From positions 62,001 to 126,000 of the forward strand of contig NZ_VRUA01000003.1 of the NCBI RefSeq assembly GCF_008017535.1: a stretch of DNA of 64,000 nt. Direction: 5' to 3'. A program made the position numbers and the translations under genes. Below are positions 30,873 to 38,813 of the stretch, in pieces. Each line of letters begins with the position of its first letter. The stretch's first letter is position 1. The notes beneath the pieces are model-generated. The model searched no databases. It worked only from the letters and a program-made list of their open reading frames with translations, and was not told the origin of the DNA. Source of the DNA: Ottowia flava. GTDB lineage: Bacteria > Pseudomonadota > Gammaproteobacteria > Burkholderiales > Burkholderiaceae_C.

Positions 30873-31115
30873 CCAAATCCGGATTTCACAACTGGTGGCT
30901 GCAGGTGTTTATCTCGTTTTTGGTTTCGCAGAAACGAGTAGGGCACTGTGCAAAGCACAGTGCTATCCACCAAAAATCCTTGCGCTTGCGAGGACTTGTT
31001 CGTGCACAAGGCGACTTTCGCAAAAATTCACACGCCTGCAAGGATTGATGATGAATGCTATGAGTGGCTGGGGTGGGCTCGACACTAACACCGCAGATGT
31101 GCACCTTCACCATCG
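30873..31115. other. Gap after the integrase with two perfect hairpins
   Basis: No gene is seen. CTCGTTT (30913-30919) pairs with AAACGAG (30932-30938), and directly after it GCACTGTGC (30943-30951) pairs with GCACAGTGC (30955-30963) around AAA. Neither has a U-tract. The second is a perfect 9-bp stem. Possible roles are transcription end of int, recombination directionality sites, or a transfer-origin-like structure. Confidence 0.5.
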
Positions 31116-31778
31116 CTACAAACTGTCCAAAAACTCATCCGCCACCGCCACGCAGTGGTCGAAACTCGGCGTGTATTCCAGCGTGGCGATGGCGTCGAAC
31201 GCGGCCCGCAGGCTGGGATGCGGCTGCCGAATCTGAGCCAGAAAAGCACTGCGGTGGCGCAGCAAAAACGGCTTCGCTGTCAGCAACTGCACAGGCTCGC
31301 GCTCGCTCACAAGCGCCAAGTCAAACAAATCACGCGCCGTGACACGGTCGCCACGGTGATACATCTTCTTGGCAATGATCTCGGCAGCCGTCTCCACTTT
31401 GACAGCACGGCCTTGGATATCCCAAACTTCCCAGGCGCTCTCCAGCAGGTTGGGGGCAGATACAAAGTCCACCTCGCCCTCATCAAACTGAAGCTTGACG
31501 AACATGCCCGGCTGTTCCGTGTAGTCCTCGGTCAAGTCTGCAGCCGTATCGCTCAGCCGTGGCGTGACAAAGCCCAGGTACTGTGGATCGGGCACAAAAA
31601 TATCGATGTCCTTGCTCAGCCTGTGGCGGTAGCGGAACATCAACACGGTTCCACCGCCAAAAGTCCAAAACGGGTCGACTATGCCTCCGTACTTGCTGAT
31701 GTCGTCGATCAACATTAACGCACGCGGGAACAAACTCTCCCAGGCTCCGCTGGGCAGCGCATCGGCCTTCATGCCCAC
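31116..31778 (-). CDS. Nucleotidyltransferase toxin-like protein (AbiEii/AbiGii group)
   Basis: A 220-aa protein with the minimal nucleotidyltransferase signature GGGTVLMFRYRHRLSKDIDIF near residues 41-61; the paired Asp residues would bind metal. KMYHRGDRVTARDLFDL near residue 140 is also typical of this group. AbiEii-type toxins transfer nucleotides to tRNA or other targets. Its start overlaps the stop of the upstream HTH gene by 10 bases, so the two are coupled as antitoxin then toxin. Confidence 0.78.
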   Translation of the reverse strand: MGMKADALPSGAWESLFPRALMLIDDISKYGGIVDPFWTFGGGTVLMFRYRHRLSKDIDIFVPDPQYLGFVTPRLSDTAADLTEDYTEQPGMFVKLQFDEGEVDFVSAPNLLESAWEVWDIQGRAVKVETAAEIIAKKMYHRGDRVTARDLFDLALVSEREPVQLLTAKPFLLRHRSAFLAQIRQPHPSLRAAFDAIATLEYTPSFDHCVAVADEFLDSL

Positions 31779-32260
31779 AGCGCCCGGCGATGCACAGACA
31801 GCGCCTCTGCGAGTTTTGCGACGTTGCGCCAGACTTTCCGAGGTGGCAGCTGCGCTTGCGCAGCAGCCTCTTCCACGGCCATCACGACGGTGGGCACGGG
31901 GGCCTCGTCCAGTAAATGGGTGAGATGCGGAGCAAACGAAGGCGGCACCTCGCCGCTGGCCAGGGCCTGCTCCAACATCTCCGGCGCCAGTTCACGCGAG
32001 TAACTGACACTGGCCGTCTTGGCCGCCATCCACAAGCCGCGCTTCTTGCGCCGCGCCTGGGTATCTGGCGCGGTGCTGTCCAAGCCCAGCACCGCCAGCA
32101 CCTGTCCAACGCGGTTGACACCCAGATCACTCAGGGTGCCGTTTTCCAGGCCGACCAAGGTCTGGCGCGACAGGCCACTCAGGTGCGCCAGCTGCGCCTG
32201 GGTCAGGCCCAGCTCGGCACGCCGGGCGCCAACGATGTGGCCAATATCAATCAAGTTCAT
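31769..32260 (-). CDS. XRE-family HTH protein, probable antitoxin
   Basis: A 163-aa protein. The N-terminal 60 residues are a Cro/CI-type HTH (RAELGLTQAQLAHLSGLSR, then LENGTLSDL). The C-terminal 100 residues are a separate domain rich in Ala and Leu. Gene order, overlap and position beside an integrase suggest an antitoxin and autorepressor for the downstream nucleotidyltransferase. It differs from AbiEi, whose HTH and C-terminal domains I do not recognise here. Confidence 0.75.
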   Translation of the reverse strand: MNLIDIGHIVGARRAELGLTQAQLAHLSGLSRQTLVGLENGTLSDLGVNRVGQVLAVLGLDSTAPDTQARRKKRGLWMAAKTASVSYSRELAPEMLEQALASGEVPPSFAPHLTHLLDEAPVPTVVMAVEEAAAQAQLPPRKVWRNVAKLAEALSVHRRALWA

Positions 32261-32297
32261 GGTCGGGGTAGGGTCAAAAATGTCTTAAATATTTGAC

Positions 32298-32326
32298 ATA
32301 TTAAACCTTGCCGTGCAGTCAGGCAA
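32298..32326 (-). promoter_or_regulatory. Promoter of the HTH/toxin operon
   Basis: On the minus strand TTGCCT (32326-32321), 17 bp, TAATAT (32303-32298). The -10 region lies in an AT-rich patch with near-symmetrical TTAA ends (32285-32304), a possible operator for the XRE protein. Confidence 0.6.
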
Positions 32327-32432
32327 TCGAGATTTCGAGTCGAGTCGGTCAAAAGAAATGTTCACAGCGTAAACACGCGGTGGTTCCGTGCTGATCTTTG
32401 AGTAGCGGACTCGTCGCTGACTGATACCAGGA

Positions 32433-32484
32433 TTGTGAAAGAAGATATTCATCTATATTATAGTATGTTGTATAGCTCTACTAT
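32433..32484 (+). promoter_or_regulatory. Promoter and inverted-repeat operator of the KfrA-like gene
   Basis: TTGTGA (32433-32438), 17 bp, TATTAT (32456-32461). Overlapping the -10 and running downstream is the inverted repeat ATAGTA (32460-32465) / TACTAT (32479-32484) with a 13-base centre. KfrA-type proteins are known autoregulators, so this is the likely binding site. Confidence 0.6.
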
Positions 32485-32501
32485 CTACATGCGAGAATTC
32501 T

Positions 32502-33107
32502 ATGGCCATCAGCATCGATGATGTTTTTTCCGCTGCCGATCGGCTCTCGGAGTCCGGGCAGCAGCCAACACTGGCCGCCGTGCGCTCGGCGCTGGGAGGA
32601 GGAAGCTTCACCACCATCAGCGAGGCAATGAAGTCGTGGCGGGCAATGCAGCAGGCAGCGGCCACGCCGGTTCGTGAGGCGGCGCCCGCCGCCGTCATGG
32701 AGCGATTCCATCAGCTGGGCACCGATGTATGGGCCGTAGCGATCAGCATGGCCAATGATCGCCTAGCCAAAGAACGGGAGGTCTTCGAGAGCGCGAAGGC
32801 CGAGGCGGAGCAGGCGCAGAAGGAAGCCACCGAATGGGCTGATCAATTGGCGGCTGAGTTGGAGTCCACACGCAAGCGGCTTGAACAACAGGAGGTGTTG
32901 CTGCACACAGCACGGGCCGCCACCGATACGGCGCAGGCGGCATTGGCTGAGGCGCAAAAACGCGCCGATAGCCTGACCGAGCTTTTGGAGCGCGAGCGGG
33001 TGTTAAGCGCCGAGATGCAGTCCAAGGCCGAGAAAGCCATTGCCGACGCAGCCAGACTGTCTGGAAAGCTGGAGGTCTTGCAGGCTCAGGAGCGTCAGAG
33101 TCGATGA
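32502..33107 (+). CDS. KfrA-like DNA-binding coiled-coil protein
   Basis: A 201-aa protein. The N-terminal 60 residues fit the KfrA_N DNA-binding domain (VFSAADRLSESGQQPTLAAVR, then GSFTTISEAMKSW). From about residue 75 onward it is one long Ala/Glu/Gln-rich coiled coil. KfrA proteins are found on IncP plasmids and integrative elements, where they act in partition-like or regulatory roles. Its presence supports a conjugative or plasmid-like origin for this part of the element. Confidence 0.85.
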   Translation: MAISIDDVFSAADRLSESGQQPTLAAVRSALGGGSFTTISEAMKSWRAMQQAAATPVREAAPAAVMERFHQLGTDVWAVAISMANDRLAKEREVFESAKAEAEQAQKEATEWADQLAAELESTRKRLEQQEVLLHTARAATDTAQAALAEAQKRADSLTELLERERVLSAEMQSKAEKAIADAARLSGKLEVLQAQERQSR

Positions 33108-33130
33108 TGTCTCCCGCCCGCGCACCAAGG

Positions 33131-33766
33131 CTAAGGTCTGGACGCTGCCTCCGATAGCCAGCTTTCCTTGGTGTAGCGGTAGTTTGCAAACTCCCGCTCC
33201 AGCGTGGTCTGTCCCAGCAGCAGGCGGCGAGCCAGGTCGGCCACGACCGTAAGCTCTTGTTCGTTGCGCACCTTCAGTGGCGCCACCAAATCCAGCCCGG
33301 TTGCCCAGGACAAACGCTTGCGTTTGCTGCTGGGGCGCACATCGCAGTCAATGCCTTGAGCGGAAAGCTCTTCCTCCAGAGTTTGTAGGCGCTGAAAATA
33401 TTCGCGCGACGCCTGCGATGGTGGGCGGCAAGTGTAGCTGACGATTTTTTTGCGCGATCGACCTACCTTGCGGTAGTTCGGAATCGCGCCTTTCGTCAGC
33501 CAGTCATCGAACGGGAACTCGCCAGCCTGCTCGCTTGCCAGCTCTTCAAGGGCGTCGTGGTACACGCAACGTGGGTGACGCCACCAGACGATGACGCGCC
33601 TGCCGTTAAGGATGAAGCCTACGTCATCCCACCAGGACAGCGCATCCGGCTTGACCTCCGCATAGCTGTGGGGCACAAACAAACCGCCAGGCCCGAGCCG
33701 CCATGGGTGGTGACGGTGGTATTCACGCTGCAGGCGGCCAAGGCGCTCTTGACGGGGGTCTTTCAT
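33131..33766 (-). CDS. Hypothetical protein
   Basis: A 211-aa soluble protein of basic character with many Trp, Tyr and Arg residues (for example WWDDVGFILNGRRVIVWWRHP near 45-64). I recognise no family. The C-terminal half is helical looking and charged. It is 9 bases downstream of the metallophosphoesterase gene on the same strand, so the three minus-strand genes 34980 to 33131 form an operon. Confidence 0.65.
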   Translation of the reverse strand: MKDPRQERLGRLQREYHRHHPWRLGPGGLFVPHSYAEVKPDALSWWDDVGFILNGRRVIVWWRHPRCVYHDALEELASEQAGEFPFDDWLTKGAIPNYRKVGRSRKKIVSYTCRPPSQASREYFQRLQTLEEELSAQGIDCDVRPSSKRKRLSWATGLDLVAPLKVRNEQELTVVADLARRLLLGQTTLEREFANYRYTKESWLSEAASRP

Positions 33767-33775
33767 ACATTCCTT

Positions 33776-34486
33776 TTACCGCAGGCGTCCTGCCCGCGCA
33801 TAGTCAAACTTTCCGGGCCGAATGCAGCCGCCGTTCATGTCGGTCACCCCGCAAAACCCCACGCCAAAGGCCGCAAACCCCAGCCGCGCGTGATCGCGGC
33901 TGTAGTCCAGGCAGTCATGGTGGTGGCCGTGGAACGCCTTGCCAACCCGCATACTGCGCGCCAGTTCATCAACGGCATCAAAGCCATGCGGATGCGCGCT
34001 GGGTGCCTCGTGTGTCACCAGAATATCGGCACGTTGCGATACCAGGCGAAAGTAATCCTCCGGAAAGATAGAGCTGCGGTGCTTGCGCGGCAGGCCATCT
34101 CGCCAACGATTGCCCTTGCCGCAACGCGCTGTGAATTCCTTGGAGCTCTCGTACAGCCAGTCAGCCGGTGGCGCCCACACCTGCCCACGGAACACACCAC
34201 CCAGCCCGGCAATGCGCACGCCATCGACCACGACCACGCGGCCGTGCAGGTTTCGATCTGCCAGCGCCGAGCCAAATAGATGGTCGTAGTCAGCATCGGA
34301 GTCGGTGTCGTGGTTGCCATGGATGAACCAGATCTCGGTCATCTCCAGGATGAATTCGAGTTCCGCTTCCAGCGGGCGCTGCGCTTGCAAATCACCCAGC
34401 AACACGATGGCGGCCGGGCGATCTCTGGCGACGACCTCCAGCACATGGTCGAAATGGCCGTGGACATCTCCAAAAAAGTAAATCAT
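33776..34486 (-). CDS. Calcineurin-like metallophosphoesterase
   Basis: A 236-aa protein with all five metallophosphoesterase motifs: GDVHGHFDHV at the N-terminus, LLGDLQ, GNHDTDSD, the TH in LVTHEAP and the final HGHHHD. It probably cleaves phosphoesters (protein phosphatase, cyclic nucleotide or nucleic acid substrates cannot be told apart). Start at 34486 is set by the first motif and by a 4-base overlap with the upstream gene; the frame upstream is noise. Confidence 0.88.
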   Translation of the reverse strand: MIYFFGDVHGHFDHVLEVVARDRPAAIVLLGDLQAQRPLEAELEFILEMTEIWFIHGNHDTDSDADYDHLFGSALADRNLHGRVVVVDGVRIAGLGGVFRGQVWAPPADWLYESSKEFTARCGKGNRWRDGLPRKHRSSIFPEDYFRLVSQRADILVTHEAPSAHPHGFDAVDELARSMRVGKAFHGHHHDCLDYSRDHARLGFAAFGVGFCGVTDMNGGCIRPGKFDYARAGRLR

Positions 34487-34980
34487 TGCGCCCCCGCAGC
34501 CTGCAATTTGCGCTCTAACCGATCGCGCAGGCGCGGCAAATTCAAAACCCAGCCGCGTCGGACAACCTCGGCTGTCTCCACTTTCGCGTCTGCATGCACC
34601 TCGAAATATCTCGTCGCAGCGTCCATCAGGCGTTTTTGTGAAACAGGAAAACCGTTGCCGATAACCATCGCCGCGACGCACATCACATTGGCCTCCTTCG
34701 CCGTGCAAGGCATGTTGCGAAGGCTGCGGGCAATCTCCAGGCACGCCATAAGCAAGGCCTCTTCGACCTCGCGTGCGCTGGCCAGAAATTCCTGCTGAGT
34801 CAATGCCCGTGGCAGCGCCTGCCCCGCCTGCAGCAGCAGGGCAGTGATTTCATCCTGGCGCGCCATTTTTTGCGCTGGCGTCCATTGGCTGGCGTAGCCC
34901 AGTTTGAGCAGCAACGCCCACTCCTGACGCAGGGCGTCGGCCTGTTTCTGGCTCATGGGCTGGTCATTGTTGGTTGTCAC
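34483..34980 (-). CDS. Hypothetical protein
   Basis: A 165-aa helical protein (GTG start at 34980 with GGGAG 6 bases upstream; an ATG at 34956 is an alternative). No family recognised. It contains a run MCVAAMVIGNGFPVSQKRLMDAA-like helical core in its middle and a basic Arg/Lys-rich C-terminus. It is first in the minus-strand operon with the metallophosphoesterase. Confidence 0.6.
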   Translation of the reverse strand: MTTNNDQPMSQKQADALRQEWALLLKLGYASQWTPAQKMARQDEITALLLQAGQALPRALTQQEFLASAREVEEALLMACLEIARSLRNMPCTAKEANVMCVAAMVIGNGFPVSQKRLMDAATRYFEVHADAKVETAEVVRRGWVLNLPRLRDRLERKLQAAGAQ

Positions 34981-35051
34981 GCGCGTCTCCCGCAAAAGAT
35001 TGTGGTCACAGGCACGGGCTTGCATGGAACGGCAATTTCATGGATATTTAG

Positions 35052-35070
35052 TTTAACTAGTGTTGTTAAA
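35052..35070 (+). promoter_or_regulatory. Inverted repeat upstream of the 332-aa gene
   Basis: TTTAAC (35052-35057) and GTTAAA (35065-35070) around TAGTGTT, 11 bases before the ATG at 35082 and in the only AT-rich stretch of the divergent gap. A likely repressor site, perhaps for the basic N-terminal domain of the downstream protein. Confidence 0.45.
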
Positions 35071-35081
35071 TAATCAAGCAT

Positions 35082-36080
35082 ATGGCACGACCACGCACCG
35101 GCAGGCAGACCTCCGCCGAATACCAACGCCGCTACCGCGAGCGCAAAAAGGCCCAGGGCGCCATGGCGCAAACCAACTGGATGCTGGACGTGCGCCTGAC
35201 GGACGCCATCCGGCACGAAGCCAAGGCCCGAGGCTTGCGTGAGTCCGAGCTCGCCACCGATATCCTGGGCGACTGGTACGAGGCCCGGTTTGGTGGGCGC
35301 TTGCCACCGGCGCAGCCCGAGGCACCACCGGATACCAGTGTTCCACCTCCACAGCCTGCGTCCATCAACGCTACGGTGGAGATGCTGCTGGCCAAGCTGG
35401 AAGAGCTGGGCTTCATCATTCCCCTGCAAGGCATGGCCGCGCAGTGCCTGCATGGCGACGAGCACAATGGCCTGTGGGCCACGGTCACTCTCAATGGCTT
35501 GGACACCATCGAGTTCGGTCTGGTGGAGCACACCGACGGGTTGGCGCAGAACATCTTGCACTGCGTAGTGGACACGGTGGTGCGTCGTGCCTGGCTGACC
35601 AGCGACGCCTATAGCGAGCTGAATGAGAACAGGGACATTGGCGCCAGGATCAGCTCCCGGGGCCTGCGGGCGCTTGACGACGTGTTTGAGCGGTTGCGCG
35701 AATTCATCATGGCCAAGCGCAAGCCGTTGCACTATGACGAAGCTCTGGCCGCGCTGCCGCACTACCTTGACCAGGAACCGTCACGCTCCCTGCTGGTGCT
35801 GGCGTTTCAGCGCATGGGCCTGGAGCTGGTGCATGTGCCGCCCACCGATCTGGTGATTTCTGCGGCAGAGGTGCCGCAAAACGTTGCCCTGCACGACCTG
35901 GAGGCACTGGCCCAATACGTGCGCCAAGAATTCTTGCGCACGGGCCTGACGGTCTGCACCTTGTCTTTGTGGGATGGCGGGGAGCTCATCGCCTACGCCC
36001 CAGAGGTTCGTGCTTTCGTTTATGCCGGGCTGCGGATACAGCCACTAGATGCGCCCGATACAGAGGAAGGCAAGCCATGA
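35082..36080 (+). CDS. Hypothetical protein with basic, possible ribbon-helix-helix N-terminus
   Basis: A 332-aa protein. Residues 1-30 are very basic (EYQRRYRERKKAQG). Residues 31-62 (WMLDVRLTDAIRHEAKARG and following) could be a ribbon-helix-helix fold. A Pro-rich linker (75-95) leads to a large C-terminal domain with no recognised relative. The next gene overlaps by 4 bases. It may be an element-specific DNA-binding protein. Confidence 0.6.
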   Translation: MARPRTGRQTSAEYQRRYRERKKAQGAMAQTNWMLDVRLTDAIRHEAKARGLRESELATDILGDWYEARFGGRLPPAQPEAPPDTSVPPPQPASINATVEMLLAKLEELGFIIPLQGMAAQCLHGDEHNGLWATVTLNGLDTIEFGLVEHTDGLAQNILHCVVDTVVRRAWLTSDAYSELNENRDIGARISSRGLRALDDVFERLREFIMAKRKPLHYDEALAALPHYLDQEPSRSLLVLAFQRMGLELVHVPPTDLVISAAEVPQNVALHDLEALAQYVRQEFLRTGLTVCTLSLWDGGELIAYAPEVRAFVYAGLRIQPLDAPDTEEGKP

Positions 36081-36367
36081 ACACCATTGAAGCCGATGCG
36101 CTGGCAGCCGATCTGCGCAAGGCCGCGCAAGACCTGCTGCTGTGTGTCAACGCCATCATGGGGCAGGAGCAATCCGTCGCTGCCGACCTGTTGCGGAATT
36201 TTCCGAAGCGGTTGGAGTTGTTGGCCTTGCGCGTGGCGCCGCGCCCTCAGCCCGGTATGCCGCCTGACTGGCCGCCGAGGAGTGCGCCCAGCGAAACCCA
36301 TTTGCAGGCTCTGTTGGAACGCCAGCAGTGGTGGTTGCAACGTCGTTCAGAAAGGAACGCATCATGA
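36077..36367 (+). CDS. Hypothetical protein
   Basis: A 96-aa protein starting inside the previous stop (ATGA). An N-terminal helical half (to about 55) is followed by a Pro-rich linker and a Gln/Trp/Arg-rich tail. No family recognised. Stop overlaps the start of the next, truncated, gene by 4 bases, so three genes were tightly coupled. Confidence 0.55.
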   Translation: MNTIEADALAADLRKAAQDLLLCVNAIMGQEQSVAADLLRNFPKRLELLALRVAPRPQPGMPPDWPPRSAPSETHLQALLERQQWWLQRRSERNAS

Positions 36368-36501
36368 ATCAGAACCTGCGCACTTTGCGTCGCTGGACTG
36401 CGTGCGGCCTGGTCGCATTCGGCATCGGCAAAGTTGGGGCGCAAATGCCAGTACCCCTGCTCGATTCCCCTGACCTGCCCCCCATCCGGGGTGCCACGTG
36501 A
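36364..36501 (+). pseudogene. Exported protein gene cut off by an IS insertion
   Basis: Forty-five residues with a signal-peptide start (basic RTLRRW, hydrophobic CGLVAFGIG, then VGAQ as a cleavage candidate) are followed by a Pro-rich mature start. The frame ends in TGA exactly where the IS3-type element begins, so the stop appears to be supplied by the element. The rest of the gene is not found further right. Confidence 0.6.
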
Positions 36502-36881
36502 AGGTTAGTAGAGTCCGTTTTCCAAGGAAGAACGGACATGAAGAAGAGCAGATTCACCGACGAGCAGATCATCGGATTCCTCAAGCAGGCTGAAGCCGGC
36601 ATGCCGGTCAAGGAGCTGTGCCGCCTGGGCGGCTTCAGCGATGCGACCTTCTACAAGTGGCGCGCCAAGTTTGGCGGCATGCAGGCCAGCGAGGCCACAC
36701 GGCTGCGCGAAGTTGAGTCGGAGAACGCCAAGCTCAAGAAACTGCTGGCCGAGGCTCATCTGCACATCGAAGCGCTGAAGGTGGGCTTCGGGGTAAAGCG
36801 CTGACCCCGCAGGCCAGGCGCGAAGCGGTCGCCAGGATGGTCGAGCAACTGGCCATCAGCGAACGCCGCGCCTGTCGCTAT
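36502..36881 (+). mobile_element. IS3-family remnant
   Basis: It holds a complete orfA and only the first 30 or so codons of orfB (LTPQARREAVARMVEQ and ERRACRYV, the usual orfB opening). orfB is then cut at about 36881 by the left end of an IS66-type remnant. The left border is inferred from the interrupted upstream gene; it may be a few bases off. Confidence 0.7.
36538..36804 (+). CDS. IS3-family transposase OrfA
   Basis: An 88-aa protein with HTH (DEQIIGFLKQAEAG to FYKWRAKFGG) and C-terminal leucine-zipper-like ESENAKLKKLLAEAH. OrfA binds the terminal repeats; without OrfB it cannot transpose. Confidence 0.9.
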   Translation: MKKSRFTDEQIIGFLKQAEAGMPVKELCRLGGFSDATFYKWRAKFGGMQASEATRLREVESENAKLKKLLAEAHLHIEALKVGFGVKR

Positions 36882-36922
36882 GTAATAGTCCGCCGTAGGC
36901 CGTCATTGACAGCCTGCGGTTT

Positions 36923-37438
36923 TCAAGCGTCGACGATATGTCGAAGCAGACTGAATGCCACGCGCCAGCTCTGCCCGTCGCAATCGAGAGTGGCCGTCTG
37001 CTGATTGATGCGCACGATCAGTCCGATGCGATGCTGCAGATCGCGATCGATGAAGCTCACGCGCTGACCTACGCGGAAGTCCTCGCGCCGACCGACCTCG
37101 GGCGGCGGTGCGAGTTCGGAGGCCTCATGCGCCGTGTCGCCCGCGTTTGCCGTGGCGGCAACCTCCACCGAGATCGCCGCGTAGGGCAAGCTCACGTGGC
37201 GCCCGCTCGCTTCATCCTGCACCGTCACGCGATGGTGCTTGACCGACACCACGCGCGCCGCACGCTGCTTGCCGTCGTCCCAGTTGAAGTACTGCACCTG
37301 CTGGCCCAGATGCAAGTGGCTTCGGGCCTGCACGATGCGCCGCGGATCGGCCAGCAACTGCTCGATGACCCAACTGAGCTGGTACAGCTCGGCGCTGGTG
37401 GCCATCGGCAAGTCCTTCAGAGTCAGGTGCAGGCGCAT
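36923..37438 (-). CDS. Accessory ORF of the IS66 remnant
   Basis: A 171-aa protein downstream of the tnpC fragment. It has two beta-rich parts around residues 45-85 (GQQVQYFNWDDGKQRAARV) and 115-165 (VGQRVSFIDRD and following), reminiscent of paired SH3/KOW-like barrels. I do not recognise the family. Location between transposase and the IS end suggests a passenger gene of this IS type. Confidence 0.55.
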   Translation of the reverse strand: MRLHLTLKDLPMATSAELYQLSWVIEQLLADPRRIVQARSHLHLGQQVQYFNWDDGKQRAARVVSVKHHRVTVQDEASGRHVSLPYAAISVEVAATANAGDTAHEASELAPPPEVGRREDFRVGQRVSFIDRDLQHRIGLIVRINQQTATLDCDGQSWRVAFSLLRHIVDA

Positions 37439-37472
37439 GGACACCGATTTTGCCCGCGCGGGCGCTGTGCTG

Positions 37473-38204
37473 TCAGGCGGCCAATGGCAGAGCGCGCTCG
37501 GTGTTCATTCGATCGGCCACGGCCCAAGGCAGCAGTTCATCGACACGATTGATCGGATGCTCGCCGATGCGCTCAAGGACATAGCGCAGATACGCCTGCG
37601 GCTCGATCGCATTGAGCTTGGCGGTGCCGATCAGCGTGTAGAACACCGCCGCGCTCGCACCTCCCGCATCGGAGCCAAGATGCAGATAGTTCTTGCGACC
37701 GATCGCTACCGCGCGCAGCGCCCGCTCGGCGGCATTGTTGTGCGCCTCTATGCGCCCATCGCCCACGAAACGCGTGAGCGCGCGCCAGTTCGTCAGCGTG
37801 TAGCCAATCGCGCCGGCCAAGGCCGATTTGGCCGATAGCTGCGACAGCGCCTGATCGAGCCAGGCTTTGAGCGCATCGAGTTCGATGCGCGTGCGCTCTT
37901 GCCTGACGGCATATCGTTCATCGGGTGGGCGCCCCCGGATGTCGGCCTCGATCGCAAACAGCCGCCCGATGCGCTCGAGCGCCTGGTGCGCCAGTGTTCC
38001 GGGCAGTAGGTGCTGCCGCTCGTGGATGTCCCAGAACTTGCGGCGCGCGTGGCTCCAGCAGGCCGCCTCGATGATGCCGCCATCCTCGTACAGAGCGTTG
38101 TAGCCGGCGAAGGCGTCGGCCTGCAGGATGCCGCGCCAGTGGCGCAGGTGCCGCTGCGGATGCTCGCCTTTGCGGTTGGCCGAGTATTGCAGCCACACGG
38201 CTGC
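37473..38204 (-). pseudogene. IS66 transposase TnpC, C-terminal half only
   Basis: About 243 residues match the catalytic C-terminal part of IS66 transposases (LQADAFAGYNALYE, ACWSHARRKF, NNAAERALRA, RKNYLHLGSDAGG, and the C-terminal domain ending near PWAVADRM). The N-terminal zinc-finger and first catalytic Asp region are missing; the frame runs into unrelated sequence at 38204. Confidence 0.85.
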
Positions 38205-38460
38205 CCTCCTTATGCAAGTAGGCGGCGAGGTGAGCCAAGGCGTCCGCGAGCCGACCAAGCGCCGCCGGATTCCTGAGGTTGTCCTCAAGAAACTCGCCCA
38301 GCGTCGTTCCACTCGCCCAAGCCATCTTGACCACCGGGTAGGCGGCGCCATCGACTCGGATGCCTTGAGGCTGGAACTGGAAGTCTAGGAAGTACGGCGA
38401 GCGCAGGCTCGCGAGCTTCTTGGATATGGCCGCGTAGCGCCGCTCGAGACCCTTTGACTC
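38205..38460 (-). pseudogene. Protein kinase-like fragment
   Basis: Minus-strand frame reads GLERRYAAISKKLASL, then FLDFQFQPQGIRVDG, then YPVVKMAWASGTTLGEF. This matches the N-lobe to hinge part of a bacterial Ser/Thr kinase-like family in which this piece is normally followed by a HADLQHGN catalytic loop. The start and the catalytic loop are both missing; an IS66 remnant replaces the C-terminus. Confidence 0.7.
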
Positions 38461-38813
38461 ACGATGAAAGCAGCGGACACCGTGGACAGCAGCGTCGGCC
38501 GCTCCTTGAACCTGTCAGGGTGGTCCAGCGGCCACGCGCGCACGACTTCCAGGCCCACAAGGAGCACAGCAACCGAGTCGCCGACCCCAAAGAGAACCAG
38601 GCGGTGATTGACGGTGTCGTGTTCGACAGCGAGCAACGTGGCGAAGCAGCCGCGCTCGAACGCGAGCTGTTGCGACCAGCTCATCGCGGCGAAGTCATGC
38701 TCGGCCTGATAAGCCGTCATTGCGCTCTCGACCCACGCCTGGTCGAAGCGCGGATCGTCTGCGAACTTTCTAGCGAGCAACCGCGCCCAGAAGTGAACAG
38801 CCTCGCAAGTTGA
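38461..38813 (-). pseudogene. PP2C-like phosphatase fragment
   Basis: Frame contains FERGCFATLLAVEHD, LFGVGDSVAVLL and HPDRFKERPTLLST, which fit the core of PP2C-type phosphatases that are encoded beside the kinase family above. N- and C-termini are missing: at 38814 it meets an MFS fragment and at 38460 it fuses to the kinase remnant. Confidence 0.65.

Larger units (their letters stand above)
36882..38204 (-). mobile_element. IS66-family remnant
   Basis: It contains the C-terminal half of the IS66 transposase and one accessory ORF, both on the minus strand. The left end (GTAATAGTCCGCCGTAGG) resembles an IS66 terminal repeat. tnpA, tnpB and the first half of tnpC are lost; the right border is a junction with a kinase fragment near 38204. 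Confidence 0.65.
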
